The notes beneath the pieces are model-generated. The model did not search any database and was not told where the DNA came from. It saw only the letters and a program-made list of their open reading frames with translations. 64,000 nucleotides of DNA from Mesohalobacter salilacus (GTDB lineage: Bacteria; Bacteroidota; Bacteroidia; Flavobacteriales; Flavobacteriaceae), in contig RRZV01000017.1 of NCBI GenBank assembly GCA_003931895.1, positions 1-64,000 of the forward strand, given 5' to 3'. A program made the translations under genes and the position numbers. Numbering within the stretch: position 1 is the stretch's first letter; each line of letters begins with the position of its first letter. Below are positions 1 through 8,722 of the stretch, one piece after another.

Positions 1-40
1 GGTTTTGCAGACCTCTGCCTAGCCACTCGGCCACGACACC
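1..40 (-). tRNA. tRNA-Cys (GCA), 5' part only, cut by window edge
   Basis: Read on the minus strand, the bases form a tRNA 5' half: acceptor strand GGTGTCG, a D-arm with GAGTGGCTAGGC, and an anticodon loop CTGCAAA whose anticodon is GCA (Cys). The 3' half lies outside the window. The identification rests on the anticodon and the fit to a tRNA 5' half. Confidence 0.85.
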
Positions 41-85
41 ATTATTTTGGATTGCAAATTTAAGAATATTTAAGCAAATTAAAGC

Positions 86-448
86 TTAATCTCTAAGTTT
101 TGTCATTTTAACACTAACAGACTCAACGTCACCCATTATCGGAGGATTGAGTTTTGCAATTTGGGTTTCAACACTTTTAACTGACTCTAATTCTTCAATA
201 ACAGCATCGTTAATTCTTTTAACGACATGTTCAAGGAGTTTAGAAGCTTTTGCCATTTCACGCTTAACAATTGCATTTAAATGGACATAATCTACCGTGT
301 CTTTTAAATCATCTGTTGTTGCTGATAGATTCAGGTCAGCTTCAACTTTTAAGTCAACCCTATAGTCGCTACCTATTTTGGTTTCTTCTGAAAGACAACC
401 ATGATAGGCATAAACACGGATATTATTTAGAACAATTTGGTCACTCAT
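86..448 (-). CDS. folB: dihydroneopterin aldolase FolB
   Basis: FolB cleaves 7,8-dihydroneopterin to 6-hydroxymethyl-dihydropterin and glycolaldehyde in cytoplasmic folate synthesis. The 120-residue protein has the normal family length. It shows the N-terminal YAYHGCLSEE segment (residues 13-22, with the pterin-binding glutamate), TVDYVHL at 51-57, LLEHV at 71-75 (E73 is the expected pterin-anchoring glutamate) and the C-terminal KLNPP region holding the catalytic lysine (K99). The gene lies alone between tRNA-Cys and tRNA-Phe, all on the minus strand, so it is probably read from its own promoter after the tRNA-Phe terminator. No other folate gene is nearby. Confidence 0.93.
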   Translation of the reverse strand: MSDQIVLNNIRVYAYHGCLSEETKIGSDYRVDLKVEADLNLSATTDDLKDTVDYVHLNAIVKREMAKASKLLEHVVKRINDAVIEELESVKSVETQIAKLNPPIMGDVESVSVKMTKLRD

Positions 449-466
449 ATTTATAATTTAAACCAA

Positions 467-493
467 AAAACCGCCCAGTTAAGAGGCGGTTTT
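467..493 (-). terminator. intrinsic terminator after tRNA-Phe
   Basis: A perfect 9 bp stem AAAACCGCC / GGCGGTTTT encloses a 9-base loop. On the minus strand it is followed by a T-run, so it ends the tRNA-Phe transcript just before folB. Confidence 0.8.
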
Positions 494-500
494 ATAAACG

Positions 501-573
501 TGGTGCCTCCAGGAATCGAACCAGGGACACAAGGATTTTCAGTCCTTTGCTCTACCAACTGAGCTAAGGCACC
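501..573 (-). tRNA. tRNA-Phe (GAA)
   Basis: A 73-base cloverleaf on the minus strand: acceptor GGTGCCT pairs with AGGCACC, the discriminator is A, the D-loop is intact, the anticodon loop CTGAAAA gives GAA (Phe), and the T-arm contains GGTTCGATTCC. CCA is not encoded. A partial second copy of its 5' half lies directly upstream (614-668), and the only consensus promoter lies upstream of that copy. Confidence 0.96.
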
Positions 574-613
574 AGTTTTAATTTCCCAATTATGGCTTTT
601 ACTTTATTTTTTA

Positions 614-668
614 ATTTTCAGTCCTTTGCTCTACTCCCGATACTTCGGGAAGCTAAGGCACCAGTTTT
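614..668 (-). pseudogene. duplicated 5' half of tRNA-Phe with palindrome in the D-arm
   Basis: Compared with the intact gene, 21 bases from the anticodon loop to the D-stem (614-634) and 18 bases from the D-stem through the acceptor 5' strand plus six upstream bases (651-668) are identical. The six D-loop bases between them are replaced by a 16-base palindrome (635-650, TCCCGA...TCGGGA). The T-arm and acceptor 3' strand are absent, so it cannot be a functional tRNA. It lies in the same orientation, about 35 bp upstream of the intact gene. Confidence 0.9.
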
Positions 669-675
669 GGGACTG

Positions 676-707
676 CAAATATATATGCAATTATTGTATT
701 GCCAAAA
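676..707 (-). promoter_or_regulatory. promoter for the tRNA-Phe unit
   Basis: On the minus strand TTTTG is followed after 19 bases by TATATTTG, an exact match to the Bacteroidota housekeeping promoter TTTG-N17-19-TAnnTTTG. The predicted start, near 669, coincides with the first duplicated base of the tRNA half copy. The transcript should run through the half copy into tRNA-Phe. Confidence 0.75.
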
Positions 708-745
708 CAATTATTCAAAAAAATCATTTATTACATTTGCGGTCT

Positions 746-1480
746 ATGAACACAGTTATAGATATCGGGAATACCCTAGTTAAAGGGGCTATATTTAAAA
801 AAGATAATATAATTTGGCACGAAAAGGCCAAACCTAAAACCTTTTTAAATCTAATTCAATCTCAGCTTTCTAAATATCAAGGCACATCTAATTTGCTTTT
901 TTCTGCAACTGGTCATATTAACCAAGAATGGATAGATTTTTTTAATTCAAATTTTAAAGTTTATGAATTTAACCATAATACGCCTCTACCATTTAAAAAT
1001 CATTATAAAACTCCAAACACTCTAGGTCTTGACAGAATAGCCTTAGTGGCTGCAGCACAATATTTGTATTCAAACAAAAATGTTTTAATTATTGATGCTG
1101 GAACTTGTATAACCTATGATTTTAAATCTTCTGAAAATGACTATCTGGGCGGAAATATTTCTCCCGGATTAGATATGCGTTTTAAAGCTTTGAATCGGTT
1201 TACAGCAAATTTACCACGACTAAAACTTGAAAAGCCATCGACATTTCCTCTTGGCAAAACAACAAAAGATGCTATACTAAACGGTGTTATTCAAGGTGTT
1301 GTTGATGAAATAGATCAAAATATTAAACGTTATAAGTCTGAGTATAAAGATTTAACAGTTATTTTAACAGGTGGAGACCAACAATATTTGTCTGCACAAT
1401 TAAAAAATAGCATATTTGCCAACTCAACTTTTCAGCTAGTTGGATTAAATGCTATACTCGAATATCTTTTGAATGATTAA
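746..1480 (+). CDS. coaX: type III pantothenate kinase CoaX
   Basis: CoaX phosphorylates pantothenate, the first step of coenzyme A synthesis. The product is 244 residues and belongs to the ASKHA fold: phosphate-binding DIGNT at residues 6-10, a GLDRIAL motif that contacts pantothenate, DAGTC in the second nucleotide-binding motif, and a GGD near the C terminus. I chose the ATG at 746 because the motif that opens every CoaX starts there; the reading frame extends upstream to 626 through the tRNA-half repeat, which is not protein-like. A TACATTTG -7 element at 732-739 would put the transcript start almost at the ATG, giving a very short or leaderless mRNA, though no good -33 element is visible. 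The next gene overlaps it by 8 bases. Confidence 0.93.
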   Translation: MNTVIDIGNTLVKGAIFKKDNIIWHEKAKPKTFLNLIQSQLSKYQGTSNLLFSATGHINQEWIDFFNSNFKVYEFNHNTPLPFKNHYKTPNTLGLDRIALVAAAQYLYSNKNVLIIDAGTCITYDFKSSENDYLGGNISPGLDMRFKALNRFTANLPRLKLEKPSTFPLGKTTKDAILNGVIQGVVDEIDQNIKRYKSEYKDLTVILTGGDQQYLSAQLKNSIFANSTFQLVGLNAILEYLLND

Positions 1481-2714
1481 AAAAACATTTGTCTTATTTC
1501 TATTAATTACTACAAGTCTTTCTGCGCAAGAAGGAACATTTTCGCCTTATTCTTTTTTTGGAGTAGGTAATGATACCTTTAGGGGTACTGCTGAAAACAG
1601 ATCAATGGGTGGCATAAGTGTGTTTTCTGATAGTATCCACCTCAACTTACAAAACCCGGCATCTTACTCTAAGCTCAAACTCACGACTTTTAGTATTGCT
1701 GCAACAGGAAATAGCTTAGAACTTGAAGAAAACGATAGCACCGATGATGTTAATTTTTCCACTATAGATTATATTGGTATAGGTATACCTCTCAATAAAT
1801 TCGGTATAGGCTTTGGCTTAAAACCCTTATCATCTGTAGGCTACAATATTCAAAATGTTGGTGAAAACATAGCAAAATCTCTTGAAGGAAGAGGCGGTAT
1901 AAACTCTGCCTATTTATCTGGAGGTATGGAAGTCATTGATAATTTAAGTCTAGGATTAACAATGAACTATAATTTTGGTGATATTGAAAACAAAAATATT
2001 ATTGTTCAAAATGGAATTGAACGCTCTTCAAGAGAAATCAATAACTCTAACGTGAGAGGATTTACTTTTGATTTTGGACTTCAGCATGAATTTAAATTCA
2101 AAGATAAATACACGATAAGAAGCTCCTTTTCTTTTTCACCAGAAACCTCTTTAGATATTGATAACGACAGACAATTAGCCACAATAGTTTTTGGCAATGA
2201 CGGAAGTGAAGTTGTGATTGACAGCAATGATGCTATTACAACATCTTCTGAAGTTGATTTTGGTTCAAAAATTAATGCAGGTTTTGGTATAGGGCAAGAA
2301 AGAAAGTGGTTTGCAGGGATAGAATACGGATACCAAAGTGAAAGTGATTTTTTAGCTATTAATTTTAATAACAATATAGATGTAGATTTTATTTCTGCTA
2401 GTAAAATTAAACTTGGCGGCTTTTTTATACCAAGATTTAACGCCCCTCGAGGTTACTTTAATAGAGTGGTTTATAGGGCTGGATTGCGGTATGAACAAAC
2501 AGGTTTAGAATTTAAAGGAGAGTCAATAGACGAGATTGGCATATCTTTTGGTGTAGGTTTACCAGCAGGTCGATTTTTTACTAATATAAATCTTGGTGCA
2601 GAATTTTGGCAGCGGGGGACAACATCAAATGATTTGATCCAAGAAAACTATTTCAGTTTTTTTGTAAGTTTGTCCTTTAATGATTTATGGTTTCAAAAAC
2701 CTAAGTATAATTAA
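1473..2714 (+). CDS. outer-membrane beta-barrel protein, function unknown
   Basis: A 413-residue exported protein with a Sec signal peptide (about residues 1-19, ending SLSAQ). Mature features include SPYSFFGVGN, RSMGGISV and alternating hydrophobic/polar strands with glycine-rich turns, typical of Bacteroidota outer-membrane barrels related to the FadL/PorV-like transport families. It ends with FFVSLSFNDLWF followed by QKPKYN, so the aromatic strand is not quite terminal. It overlaps coaX by 8 bases and is followed after 14 bp by a TPR protein and then lptC. This order suggests an envelope-biogenesis operon, and from my knowledge of flavobacterial genomes the order is conserved. The substrate is unknown. 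Confidence 0.8.
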   Translation: MIKKTFVLFLLITTSLSAQEGTFSPYSFFGVGNDTFRGTAENRSMGGISVFSDSIHLNLQNPASYSKLKLTTFSIAATGNSLELEENDSTDDVNFSTIDYIGIGIPLNKFGIGFGLKPLSSVGYNIQNVGENIAKSLEGRGGINSAYLSGGMEVIDNLSLGLTMNYNFGDIENKNIIVQNGIERSSREINNSNVRGFTFDFGLQHEFKFKDKYTIRSSFSFSPETSLDIDNDRQLATIVFGNDGSEVVIDSNDAITTSSEVDFGSKINAGFGIGQERKWFAGIEYGYQSESDFLAINFNNNIDVDFISASKIKLGGFFIPRFNAPRGYFNRVVYRAGLRYEQTGLEFKGESIDEIGISFGVGLPAGRFFTNINLGAEFWQRGTTSNDLIQENYFSFFVSLSFNDLWFQKPKYN

Positions 2715-2728
2715 ACAATAAAAACACT

Positions 2729-4096
2729 ATGAAAACTAAATTAATTGTATTATCAATTGCCCTATTTATGGGATTTTCCAAGAGTTTTGCGCAAGAGTGC
2801 AATAAAAATTTAAGCTTGTTTAATGACAGCGCTAAAGCTGGTATTTATCAAGACGCTCTACCTAAATATGAAAAACTCATAAAAGAATGCCCTACAATTA
2901 ATATTGCACTTTATCAAAGAGCTGATAAGATGTTTGAAGAAATGATTGAAGCTACCAAAGATGAAGCTAAGCAAAAAGAGTTGGCTAAAAAACAAATCGA
3001 AAACTTTAAACTAAGACTAAAACATTTTCCCCAAGAATCTCCAAAAGGTCAGATTTTTGTTGAAATTGGAAAAGTGATGTACAGCAATAAAATAGGTAGT
3101 GTTGAAGAACAATTTAAATATTTCGACGATGCCTGGAGTCAAGACCCTGATAACTTTAGGTCGCCAATGGGGCTTTACATCTATTTTATTTTATTTGATA
3201 AACTTGAAGATGCTGGTAAAAAGGATATCAACCAGTTATTTGTAAAATATGACGAGGTTATTAATCAGATAGAGCGCATGGAAAATGAACAAGCTTTAGT
3301 GGCTAAACCTATTATGGTTAAAAAAGAAAATCAAGAAACGCTATCTCCAAATGAAAAAAGAAAGCTTAAAAATTCTGGAATTTATTTGAGAAACTATTCT
3401 AAAATTAAAAAAGGAATTAATAATGTACTTGGCCAAAAAGCAGATTGTGACAACTTAATTCCTATGTACACTAAAGATTTTGAAGAGAAGAAAACCAATA
3501 AAGAATGGTTGCAGATTGCAGCTTCTAAAATGAATGGAAAAGACTGTACAGATGATCCTTTATTTTTTAAATTAGTTGAAGCTTTGCACGATCTTGAACC
3601 TTCTGCAAAAACAGCTTTTTATTTAGGTCGATTAGCTAAAGCTAATGGTGATACAAATAAAGCTATGGAGTATTACAAAAATGCTGCTGAATTAGAAGAA
3701 GAACCTCTTGACAAAGCAAAAGCTTATTTCAGTATTGCAGAAGTTTATAAGAAAAGAGGAGCATTTTCGTCAGCCAGAAAATACTATAATTTAGCTTTAG
3801 ATAATAAGCCATCTATGGGTATTGCTTACCTCCGTATTGCTAGTATGATAGCTGGTAGCGCCAATAACTGTGGAGATAACACCTTTAATAAAAGAGCCAT
3901 TTATTGGAAAGCTGCAGAATACGCAAGACGTGCTGCTAGTGTTGATGCGAATTTAGCTAGTAATGCAACTGAAACAGCTAACAGTTACCAACAACGCGCG
4001 CCTTCAAAGACTGATATCTTTCAAGAAGAGATGCAGGGCAAAACGGTTACATTTTCTTGTTGGGTTGGTGGCAGCGTAAAAGTGCCGAACCTTTAA
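2729..4096 (+). CDS. exported tetratricopeptide-repeat protein
   Basis: A 455-residue protein with a clear signal peptide (cleavage near SFAQE, residue 22). The region around 285-375 holds recognisable TPR helices (for example AFYLGRLAKANGDTNKAMEYY and AYFSIAEVYKKRGAFSSARKYY, cited in part). The N-terminal half is helical and lysine-rich. TPR proteins scaffold other proteins, so in this position, one base before lptC and 14 bp after an outer-membrane barrel gene, it is plausibly a periplasmic adaptor for outer-membrane assembly. No catalytic motif is visible. Confidence 0.82.
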   Translation: MKTKLIVLSIALFMGFSKSFAQECNKNLSLFNDSAKAGIYQDALPKYEKLIKECPTINIALYQRADKMFEEMIEATKDEAKQKELAKKQIENFKLRLKHFPQESPKGQIFVEIGKVMYSNKIGSVEEQFKYFDDAWSQDPDNFRSPMGLYIYFILFDKLEDAGKKDINQLFVKYDEVINQIERMENEQALVAKPIMVKKENQETLSPNEKRKLKNSGIYLRNYSKIKKGINNVLGQKADCDNLIPMYTKDFEEKKTNKEWLQIAASKMNGKDCTDDPLFFKLVEALHDLEPSAKTAFYLGRLAKANGDTNKAMEYYKNAAELEEEPLDKAKAYFSIAEVYKKRGAFSSARKYYNLALDNKPSMGIAYLRIASMIAGSANNCGDNTFNKRAIYWKAAEYARRAASVDANLASNATETANSYQQRAPSKTDIFQEEMQGKTVTFSCWVGGSVKVPNL

Positions 4097-4097
4097 A

Positions 4098-4661
4098 ATG
4101 AAACTTAAAAATACAATTTTCAAAAGCATTGCAGTGATAATTTTCATTGCAATGCTTTTTGCTTGTGATAATAATCTCAATGAGGTCAATAAATTTAATT
4201 TAGAAGTTGATAATCCTCAAGGAGTCGCCAAAAAAATCAATCTTTTTTATACAGATAGTGGTGCCGTAAAAGCTAACTTGAGAAGCCCAAAAATGCTGGA
4301 TTATTCAAACGAAAAATACCCTTACAGAATATTTCCAATTGGCGTTGAGGTAGATTTTTTTAATAGCGATTCCACTAAAAACACCATCATTGCAGACTCG
4401 GCAATTGTCCACGCCAATTCTGACCTTATAGATATGAGGCATAACGTAAAAATAATCACAGCAGACAGTTTGATTTTAACCACTTCACAACTCTATTGGG
4501 ACACCTCAAAACAATGGGTATTTACAGACAGAGACTATAAAATTCGCCTTGCTAATGGCACAGAGAATCAAGGCACGGGTTTTGATGCCGACCAAGAGTT
4601 TACAGTTTTTAATTCACGTTCTAATACAGGTGTTCAAATTATTGAAGATAAAGATTTATAA
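4098..4661 (+). CDS. lptC: LPS export periplasmic protein LptC
   Basis: LptC is the membrane-anchored periplasmic link that takes lipopolysaccharide from the LptBFG transporter towards LptA. This 187-residue protein has a lipoprotein-type start (lipobox ending at C23 in AMLFACDNN), as Bacteroidota LptC usually does, followed by a beta-jellyroll with the LptC/OstA pattern of repeated strands (FFNSDSTKNTIIADSAIVH, LIDMRHNVKIITADSLILTT). Its ATG lies one base after the stop of the TPR gene, so they are co-transcribed. The signature is structural rather than catalytic, but family and position agree. Confidence 0.85.
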   Translation: MKLKNTIFKSIAVIIFIAMLFACDNNLNEVNKFNLEVDNPQGVAKKINLFYTDSGAVKANLRSPKMLDYSNEKYPYRIFPIGVEVDFFNSDSTKNTIIADSAIVHANSDLIDMRHNVKIITADSLILTTSQLYWDTSKQWVFTDRDYKIRLANGTENQGTGFDADQEFTVFNSRSNTGVQIIEDKDL

Positions 4662-4745
4662 GCAAAAGCATATTTTTACAAGTATTTCTCAAGTAAGTCC
4701 TAATCCACGTTTTTTGCTTAAATTTGTTCATTCAAAACATCAATA

Positions 4746-4931
4746 GTGAAATTTTTTAAATACTTTCAATACGCCTATCTTGTATTTGCCGTTTTATTTT
4801 TAGTTGAAGCTTTCATGGTATGGCAAGACTCTTATCAACGAGGCTTACTTTTTATTTTCTTAGCCCTGGTCGCCATTTTTATGTTCTTTTTTAAAAGATA
4901 TTTTAAAAATAAATACAAAGACAAATCTTAA
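4746..4931 (+). CDS. small two-helix membrane protein
   Basis: A 61-residue protein with two hydrophobic helices (about residues 8-24 and 32-50) and a very basic C terminus. I do not recognise a named family. Its stop codon shares a base with the ATG of the following CNNM gene (TAATG), which supports translation coupling and a real gene. The 84 bp upstream, after lptC, contain no feature I can name. Confidence 0.7.
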   Translation: MKFFKYFQYAYLVFAVLFLVEAFMVWQDSYQRGLLFIFLALVAIFMFFFKRYFKNKYKDKS

Positions 4932-6220
4932 TGCAAATAGAATGGTTAATCATCATCATTTCCCTTTTGTTATCTGCTTTTTTTTCAGGTATGGAAATCG
5001 CCTATGTTTCTTCTAACAAGTTGCATATTGAAATTGAAAAAAAACAAAACAGCTTTATAGCCAAAGCCCTTAAAAAACTTACCGAAAAACCCTCCAAGTT
5101 TATTGCTACTATGCTTTTAGGCAATAATGTGGCTTTAGTTATTTATGGCTTGTTTATGGGTGATGTTTTAACAGATTGGCTAGCGCATTTTAACACGGAC
5201 AATTCAATTTTGCTTTACTTCACTCAAGAAGCTAAATTGTTTACCCAAACTTTGATTTCTACAGCACTTATTTTAGTTACAGCAGAGTTTTTGCCCAAGG
5301 TTTTTTTTCAAATTTATGCCAATCAAATTATTCGAATTTTAGCCTTACCCGCTATTATATTTTATTATATCTTTTGGCTTATTACAGATTTTATAATTGC
5401 ATTTACGGATATCATACTTAAAAAAGTATTTAAAGTAAAAGGCGACACGGTTCAACTTAATTTTACAAAAGTTGAACTAGGCCATTACATTAGTGAGCAC
5501 ATGGAATCTGCTGAAATAGATCAGGATGTTGACTCAGAAATTCAAATTTTTCAAAATGCCCTTGAATTTTCAAATGTCAAAGCACGTGAAGTGATGATTC
5601 CAAGAAATGAAATAATAGCAGTTGAAATTGATGAAAACCCTAATAAATTAATTGACTTATTTACCAAAACAGGACTTTCAAAAATTTTAGTTTACAAAGA
5701 AACTAACGACGACATAATTGGCTATGTGCATTCTTTTGAATTGTTTAAACATCCTGAACACATTTCTGACATTTTACGACCTGTAATCTTTGTTCCTGAA
5801 ACAGTTCATGTCAAAGAAATACTAAACAATCTGATTAAAAAGCAAAAAAGTATAGCCGTTGTTATTGATGAGTATGGCGGGACTAGCGGGATGATGACTG
5901 TAGAAGATATTGTAGAAGAACTCTTTGGTGAAATTGAAGATGAACACGACCCTGTAGTTCTCATAGAAGAACAAATTGACGAAAACACGTATAAACTTTC
6001 TGCCAGACACGAAGTCGATTATCTTAACGAAAAATACAAAATTAGTATCCCTAAAAGTGAATCATACGAAACTTTAGGAGGCTATGTCATGAATCATGCT
6101 GAAGAAATACCTGAACCTCGGTCAAGTTTTGTAATTGATCACTTTAAAATTAAAATCCTTGAAGCCTCCACAAAAAAAATTGAACTTATCCAACTTTCTG
6201 TCAATGAAGAAGTAGATTAG
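4931..6220 (+). CDS. CNNM/CorC-type transmembrane protein with CBS domains
   Basis: A 429-residue inner-membrane protein often annotated as hemolysin C-like. Residues 1-190 form a DUF21/CNNM domain with several membrane helices. A tandem CBS pair follows at about 215-330 (with VMIPRNEIIAVE and VVIDEYGGTSGMMTVEDIVEE as its halves), and a CorC/HlyC C-terminal domain at about 345-425. The family is linked to magnesium or cobalt efflux, with the CBS pair binding adenine nucleotides. The hemolysin label is historical, and nothing here indicates a toxin. It is translationally coupled to the small membrane protein upstream. Confidence 0.9.
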   Translation: MQIEWLIIIISLLLSAFFSGMEIAYVSSNKLHIEIEKKQNSFIAKALKKLTEKPSKFIATMLLGNNVALVIYGLFMGDVLTDWLAHFNTDNSILLYFTQEAKLFTQTLISTALILVTAEFLPKVFFQIYANQIIRILALPAIIFYYIFWLITDFIIAFTDIILKKVFKVKGDTVQLNFTKVELGHYISEHMESAEIDQDVDSEIQIFQNALEFSNVKAREVMIPRNEIIAVEIDENPNKLIDLFTKTGLSKILVYKETNDDIIGYVHSFELFKHPEHISDILRPVIFVPETVHVKEILNNLIKKQKSIAVVIDEYGGTSGMMTVEDIVEELFGEIEDEHDPVVLIEEQIDENTYKLSARHEVDYLNEKYKISIPKSESYETLGGYVMNHAEEIPEPRSSFVIDHFKIKILEASTKKIELIQLSVNEEVD

Positions 6221-6323
6221 TAAAACATCAAATATACCCAATCATAAATATTGAGCTGATATACTCCTTATTTTCAACAAAAACCTTATTTTCGCAGACT
6301 ATATTTTTATAAAAAAATAACAA

Positions 6324-8387
6324 ATGGCAATATTAAATTCAATACGTAAGAAAACAGCAGTTCTTATAATCATTATAGCAATGGCGCTTTTTGCCTTTGT
6401 ACTGTCAGATTTATTTAATTTCAGTGGCTCTCCATCCACCAAAACAGTCGATGCCATAGGCGTTGTCGGAGATGAAAAAATAGATCGTACAGAATTTGCT
6501 CAAAGCGTTGAAAATTATATTCAACAAACTCAAGGCCGTGCAACAACTATGCAAGCCGTTAAACAAGTTTGGGATGCAAAAGTTCAAGAATTAGTTTTAG
6601 AGGAAGAGTTTGAAGAACTTGGCATTGAAGTTGGTCGTGACCAAATAATTGCTAAGCTTTCCGAAACCTTGGCAGGTAATCCTAATTTTTCTAACAGCGA
6701 AGGATTTTTTGACGAAGCCGTGATGACAGAATACTTGGCTAATTTAAAAGAAACACAACCTCAACAGTTTCAACAATGGCAAAACTATGAGAACAGTGTT
6801 GCTAATCAAGTGAGAAGAGAAATCTATTTCAATCTCATAAAAGCTGGTGTTGGTGCCACTTTACTTGAAGCTAAAGAAAATTATAAGTTACAATCAGACA
6901 ACGTCAGTTTTCAAGTTGTACGTATTCCATTTGATAAAGCTGAAGATGTTGAAGTCTCAACTTCTGAGATAAATACTTATATCAAAAACAACCCAAAGCA
7001 ATTTCAACAAGAAGCTCAAAGAGATATTCAATATGTTTTATTTGAAGACAAACCTTCAGATAAAGATATTAATCAAGCTAAATCTAATCTTGAAAACCTC
7101 CTTGAAGAATTTAAGACTACAGAAGATGCTAAAGCTTATATCAACTTAAACTCTGATGAGCCTTACAACGCCAATTTTAAATTTGAAAACCAATTACCAT
7201 CTGATAAAAAACAGGAATTTTTAGCCTTAGACTTAGGTGAAGTTTATGGCCCCTACAAAACCTCTGAAGCCTGGAAAGCGACTAAATTAGTTGAAACCCA
7301 GAAAATGCCAGACTCGGCTAAAGCAGGCCATATTTTAATTTCAACTCAAGATCCTAACATACAGCGTACACCCGAAGAAGCCAAAAATCTAGCTGATAGC
7401 TTGCTTGGTGTGATTAAATCAAATCCCTCTAAAATGGATGAGCTTGCTAAAGAATTTTCTGCCGATACAGGCAGTGCCGAAAAAGGTGGTGATTTGGGTT
7501 GGAATGGCTACGGTAGATTTGTTCCTGCGTTCAATCAAGCTGTTTTTAATAATGATCCTGGCTTTAAAACCGTTGTAGAAACCCGGTTTGGTTATCACGT
7601 TATTCATGTTAAAGAACACTCTGAAGAAAGCACCATGTATAAGTTTGCTGATTTGGTTATCAACATCAAACCTTCTGAAGAAACTTTAAATGAAGTGTAT
7701 AGAAACGCCGGTAACTTTTTATTAGATGCTGAAAGCGGTGAGTTTACCGAAGTGGCTAAAGAAAATAATTATGAGGTTAAACCTGTTATTGGTGTGAAAG
7801 CCTTAGATGAACAAATTCCAGGTCTTGGCCCACAACGACAAATCATAAATTGGGCATTCAATGAAGAAACTGCTGCAGGCAGTATCAAACAATTTGATAT
7901 TGACAAAGGTTATGCTGTGGTTCAACTTAATAAAATTAAAAAAGAAGGCTTACAGTCTGCACAACAAGCTTCGGCAAAAGTGACTCCAATTTTAGAAAAA
8001 CAGAAAAAAGCGAAAGCTATTATTTCTCAAATTAACTCAACAGATTTGAGCGAAATAGCTAGCCAATTCAGCGTTCAAGTTCAAAACGCAAGTGCTGTTA
8101 ATATGGAAAGCCCTTTAATTCCTGGCGCTGGTAAAGAGCCCAAAGTTGTAGGTGCTGCTTTTGCTCTTAGCAAAGACGAAACCAGCCAACCTATTGAAGG
8201 TCAAAAGGGAGTTTATGTTATTAAACTAACCCAAAAAACTGAAGCGCCTGCTCTAGCTTCTTATAAAAATGAAGCGCTTAAAGAAACTCAAAAACGTATG
8301 CAAAAGCTTCAAAACCCTAAAAACGATGTTGTTGAAGCCCTTAAAGAAGCTAAAGAGATTGAAGATAATAGAGCTCAGGTTTATTAG
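6324..8387 (+). CDS. PpiD/SurA-like peptidylprolyl isomerase
   Basis: A 687-residue periplasmic folding factor anchored by one N-terminal transmembrane helix (residues 12-33). A SurA-N-like helical chaperone region follows, and a parvulin (PpiC) domain begins near residue 333 (KAGHILIST) and ends with FGYHVIHV. A second, degenerate parvulin-like stretch lies in the C-terminal third. The architecture matches PpiD, which assists newly exported proteins leaving the Sec translocon. It stands 103 bp after the CNNM gene and is followed by a strong terminator, so it ends the envelope cluster. Confidence 0.9.
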   Translation: MAILNSIRKKTAVLIIIIAMALFAFVLSDLFNFSGSPSTKTVDAIGVVGDEKIDRTEFAQSVENYIQQTQGRATTMQAVKQVWDAKVQELVLEEEFEELGIEVGRDQIIAKLSETLAGNPNFSNSEGFFDEAVMTEYLANLKETQPQQFQQWQNYENSVANQVRREIYFNLIKAGVGATLLEAKENYKLQSDNVSFQVVRIPFDKAEDVEVSTSEINTYIKNNPKQFQQEAQRDIQYVLFEDKPSDKDINQAKSNLENLLEEFKTTEDAKAYINLNSDEPYNANFKFENQLPSDKKQEFLALDLGEVYGPYKTSEAWKATKLVETQKMPDSAKAGHILISTQDPNIQRTPEEAKNLADSLLGVIKSNPSKMDELAKEFSADTGSAEKGGDLGWNGYGRFVPAFNQAVFNNDPGFKTVVETRFGYHVIHVKEHSEESTMYKFADLVINIKPSEETLNEVYRNAGNFLLDAESGEFTEVAKENNYEVKPVIGVKALDEQIPGLGPQRQIINWAFNEETAAGSIKQFDIDKGYAVVQLNKIKKEGLQSAQQASAKVTPILEKQKKAKAIISQINSTDLSEIASQFSVQVQNASAVNMESPLIPGAGKEPKVVGAAFALSKDETSQPIEGQKGVYVIKLTQKTEAPALASYKNEALKETQKRMQKLQNPKNDVVEALKEAKEIEDNRAQVY

Positions 8388-8417
8388 ATTTATTTTTTTC
8401 TAAGACATTATCATAAT

Positions 8418-8450
8418 AAAGCTATCCTACAATAGATAGCTTTTTTTCTT
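8418..8450 (+). terminator. intrinsic terminator after the PpiD-like gene
   Basis: Stem AAAGCTATC / GATAGCTTT (9 bp) with an 8-base loop, followed by a run of eight T residues. It ends the rightward cluster that began at coaX. Confidence 0.85.
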
Positions 8451-8468
8451 ATGTAACTTTTGTTACAT
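8451..8468. repeat. perfect inverted repeat upstream of DUF2892 gene
   Basis: ATGTAAC-TTTT-GTTACAT is a perfect 7 bp dyad 44 bp before the DUF2892 start and directly after a terminator. It could be an operator, since it lies in the promoter position. No regulator gene is adjacent, so the role is inference only. Confidence 0.4.
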
Positions 8469-8511
8469 GGTTATAAATAAGCTCAAACTATATTAGCTTA
8501 AAATTTTAATA

Positions 8512-8709
8512 ATGTTAAAAAATGTTGGAACACTCGATAAGCGTATAAGAATTATAGTAGCATTAGTCATAGCTATATTGTATTTTACAGGGTTGATTAG
8601 TGGTACACTGGCGTATGTTTTAATTGCGGTTGGCGCAATACTCCTTATTACAAGCTTAGTCAACTTTTGTCCGCTCTATGCTCTTTTAAGGTTAAATTCT
8701 AAAAAATAA
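8512..8709 (+). CDS. DUF2892 small inner-membrane protein
   Basis: A 65-residue protein starting MLKNVGTLDKRIRI, with two transmembrane helices and the C-terminal NFCPLYALLRLN motif that marks DUF2892 (the family related to the membrane part of YgaP). The biochemical role of stand-alone DUF2892 proteins is not established; some are linked to sulfur trafficking. It has its own upstream region after a terminator and faces the convergent hemD gene 13 bp away. Confidence 0.85.
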   Translation: MLKNVGTLDKRIRIIVALVIAILYFTGLISGTLAYVLIAVGAILLITSLVNFCPLYALLRLNSKK

Positions 8710-8722
8710 AACTAAAGTTTGT

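Noticed and set aside
626-745. N-terminal extension of CoaX of 40 residues
   Set aside because: The extension translates the duplicated tRNA-Phe half and its palindrome, and every CoaX begins at the motif found at 746.
4931-6220. Hemolysin or toxin reading of the CNNM/CBS protein
   Set aside because: The label is historical; domains are DUF21, CBS and CorC, an ion-transport related family with no toxin motif.
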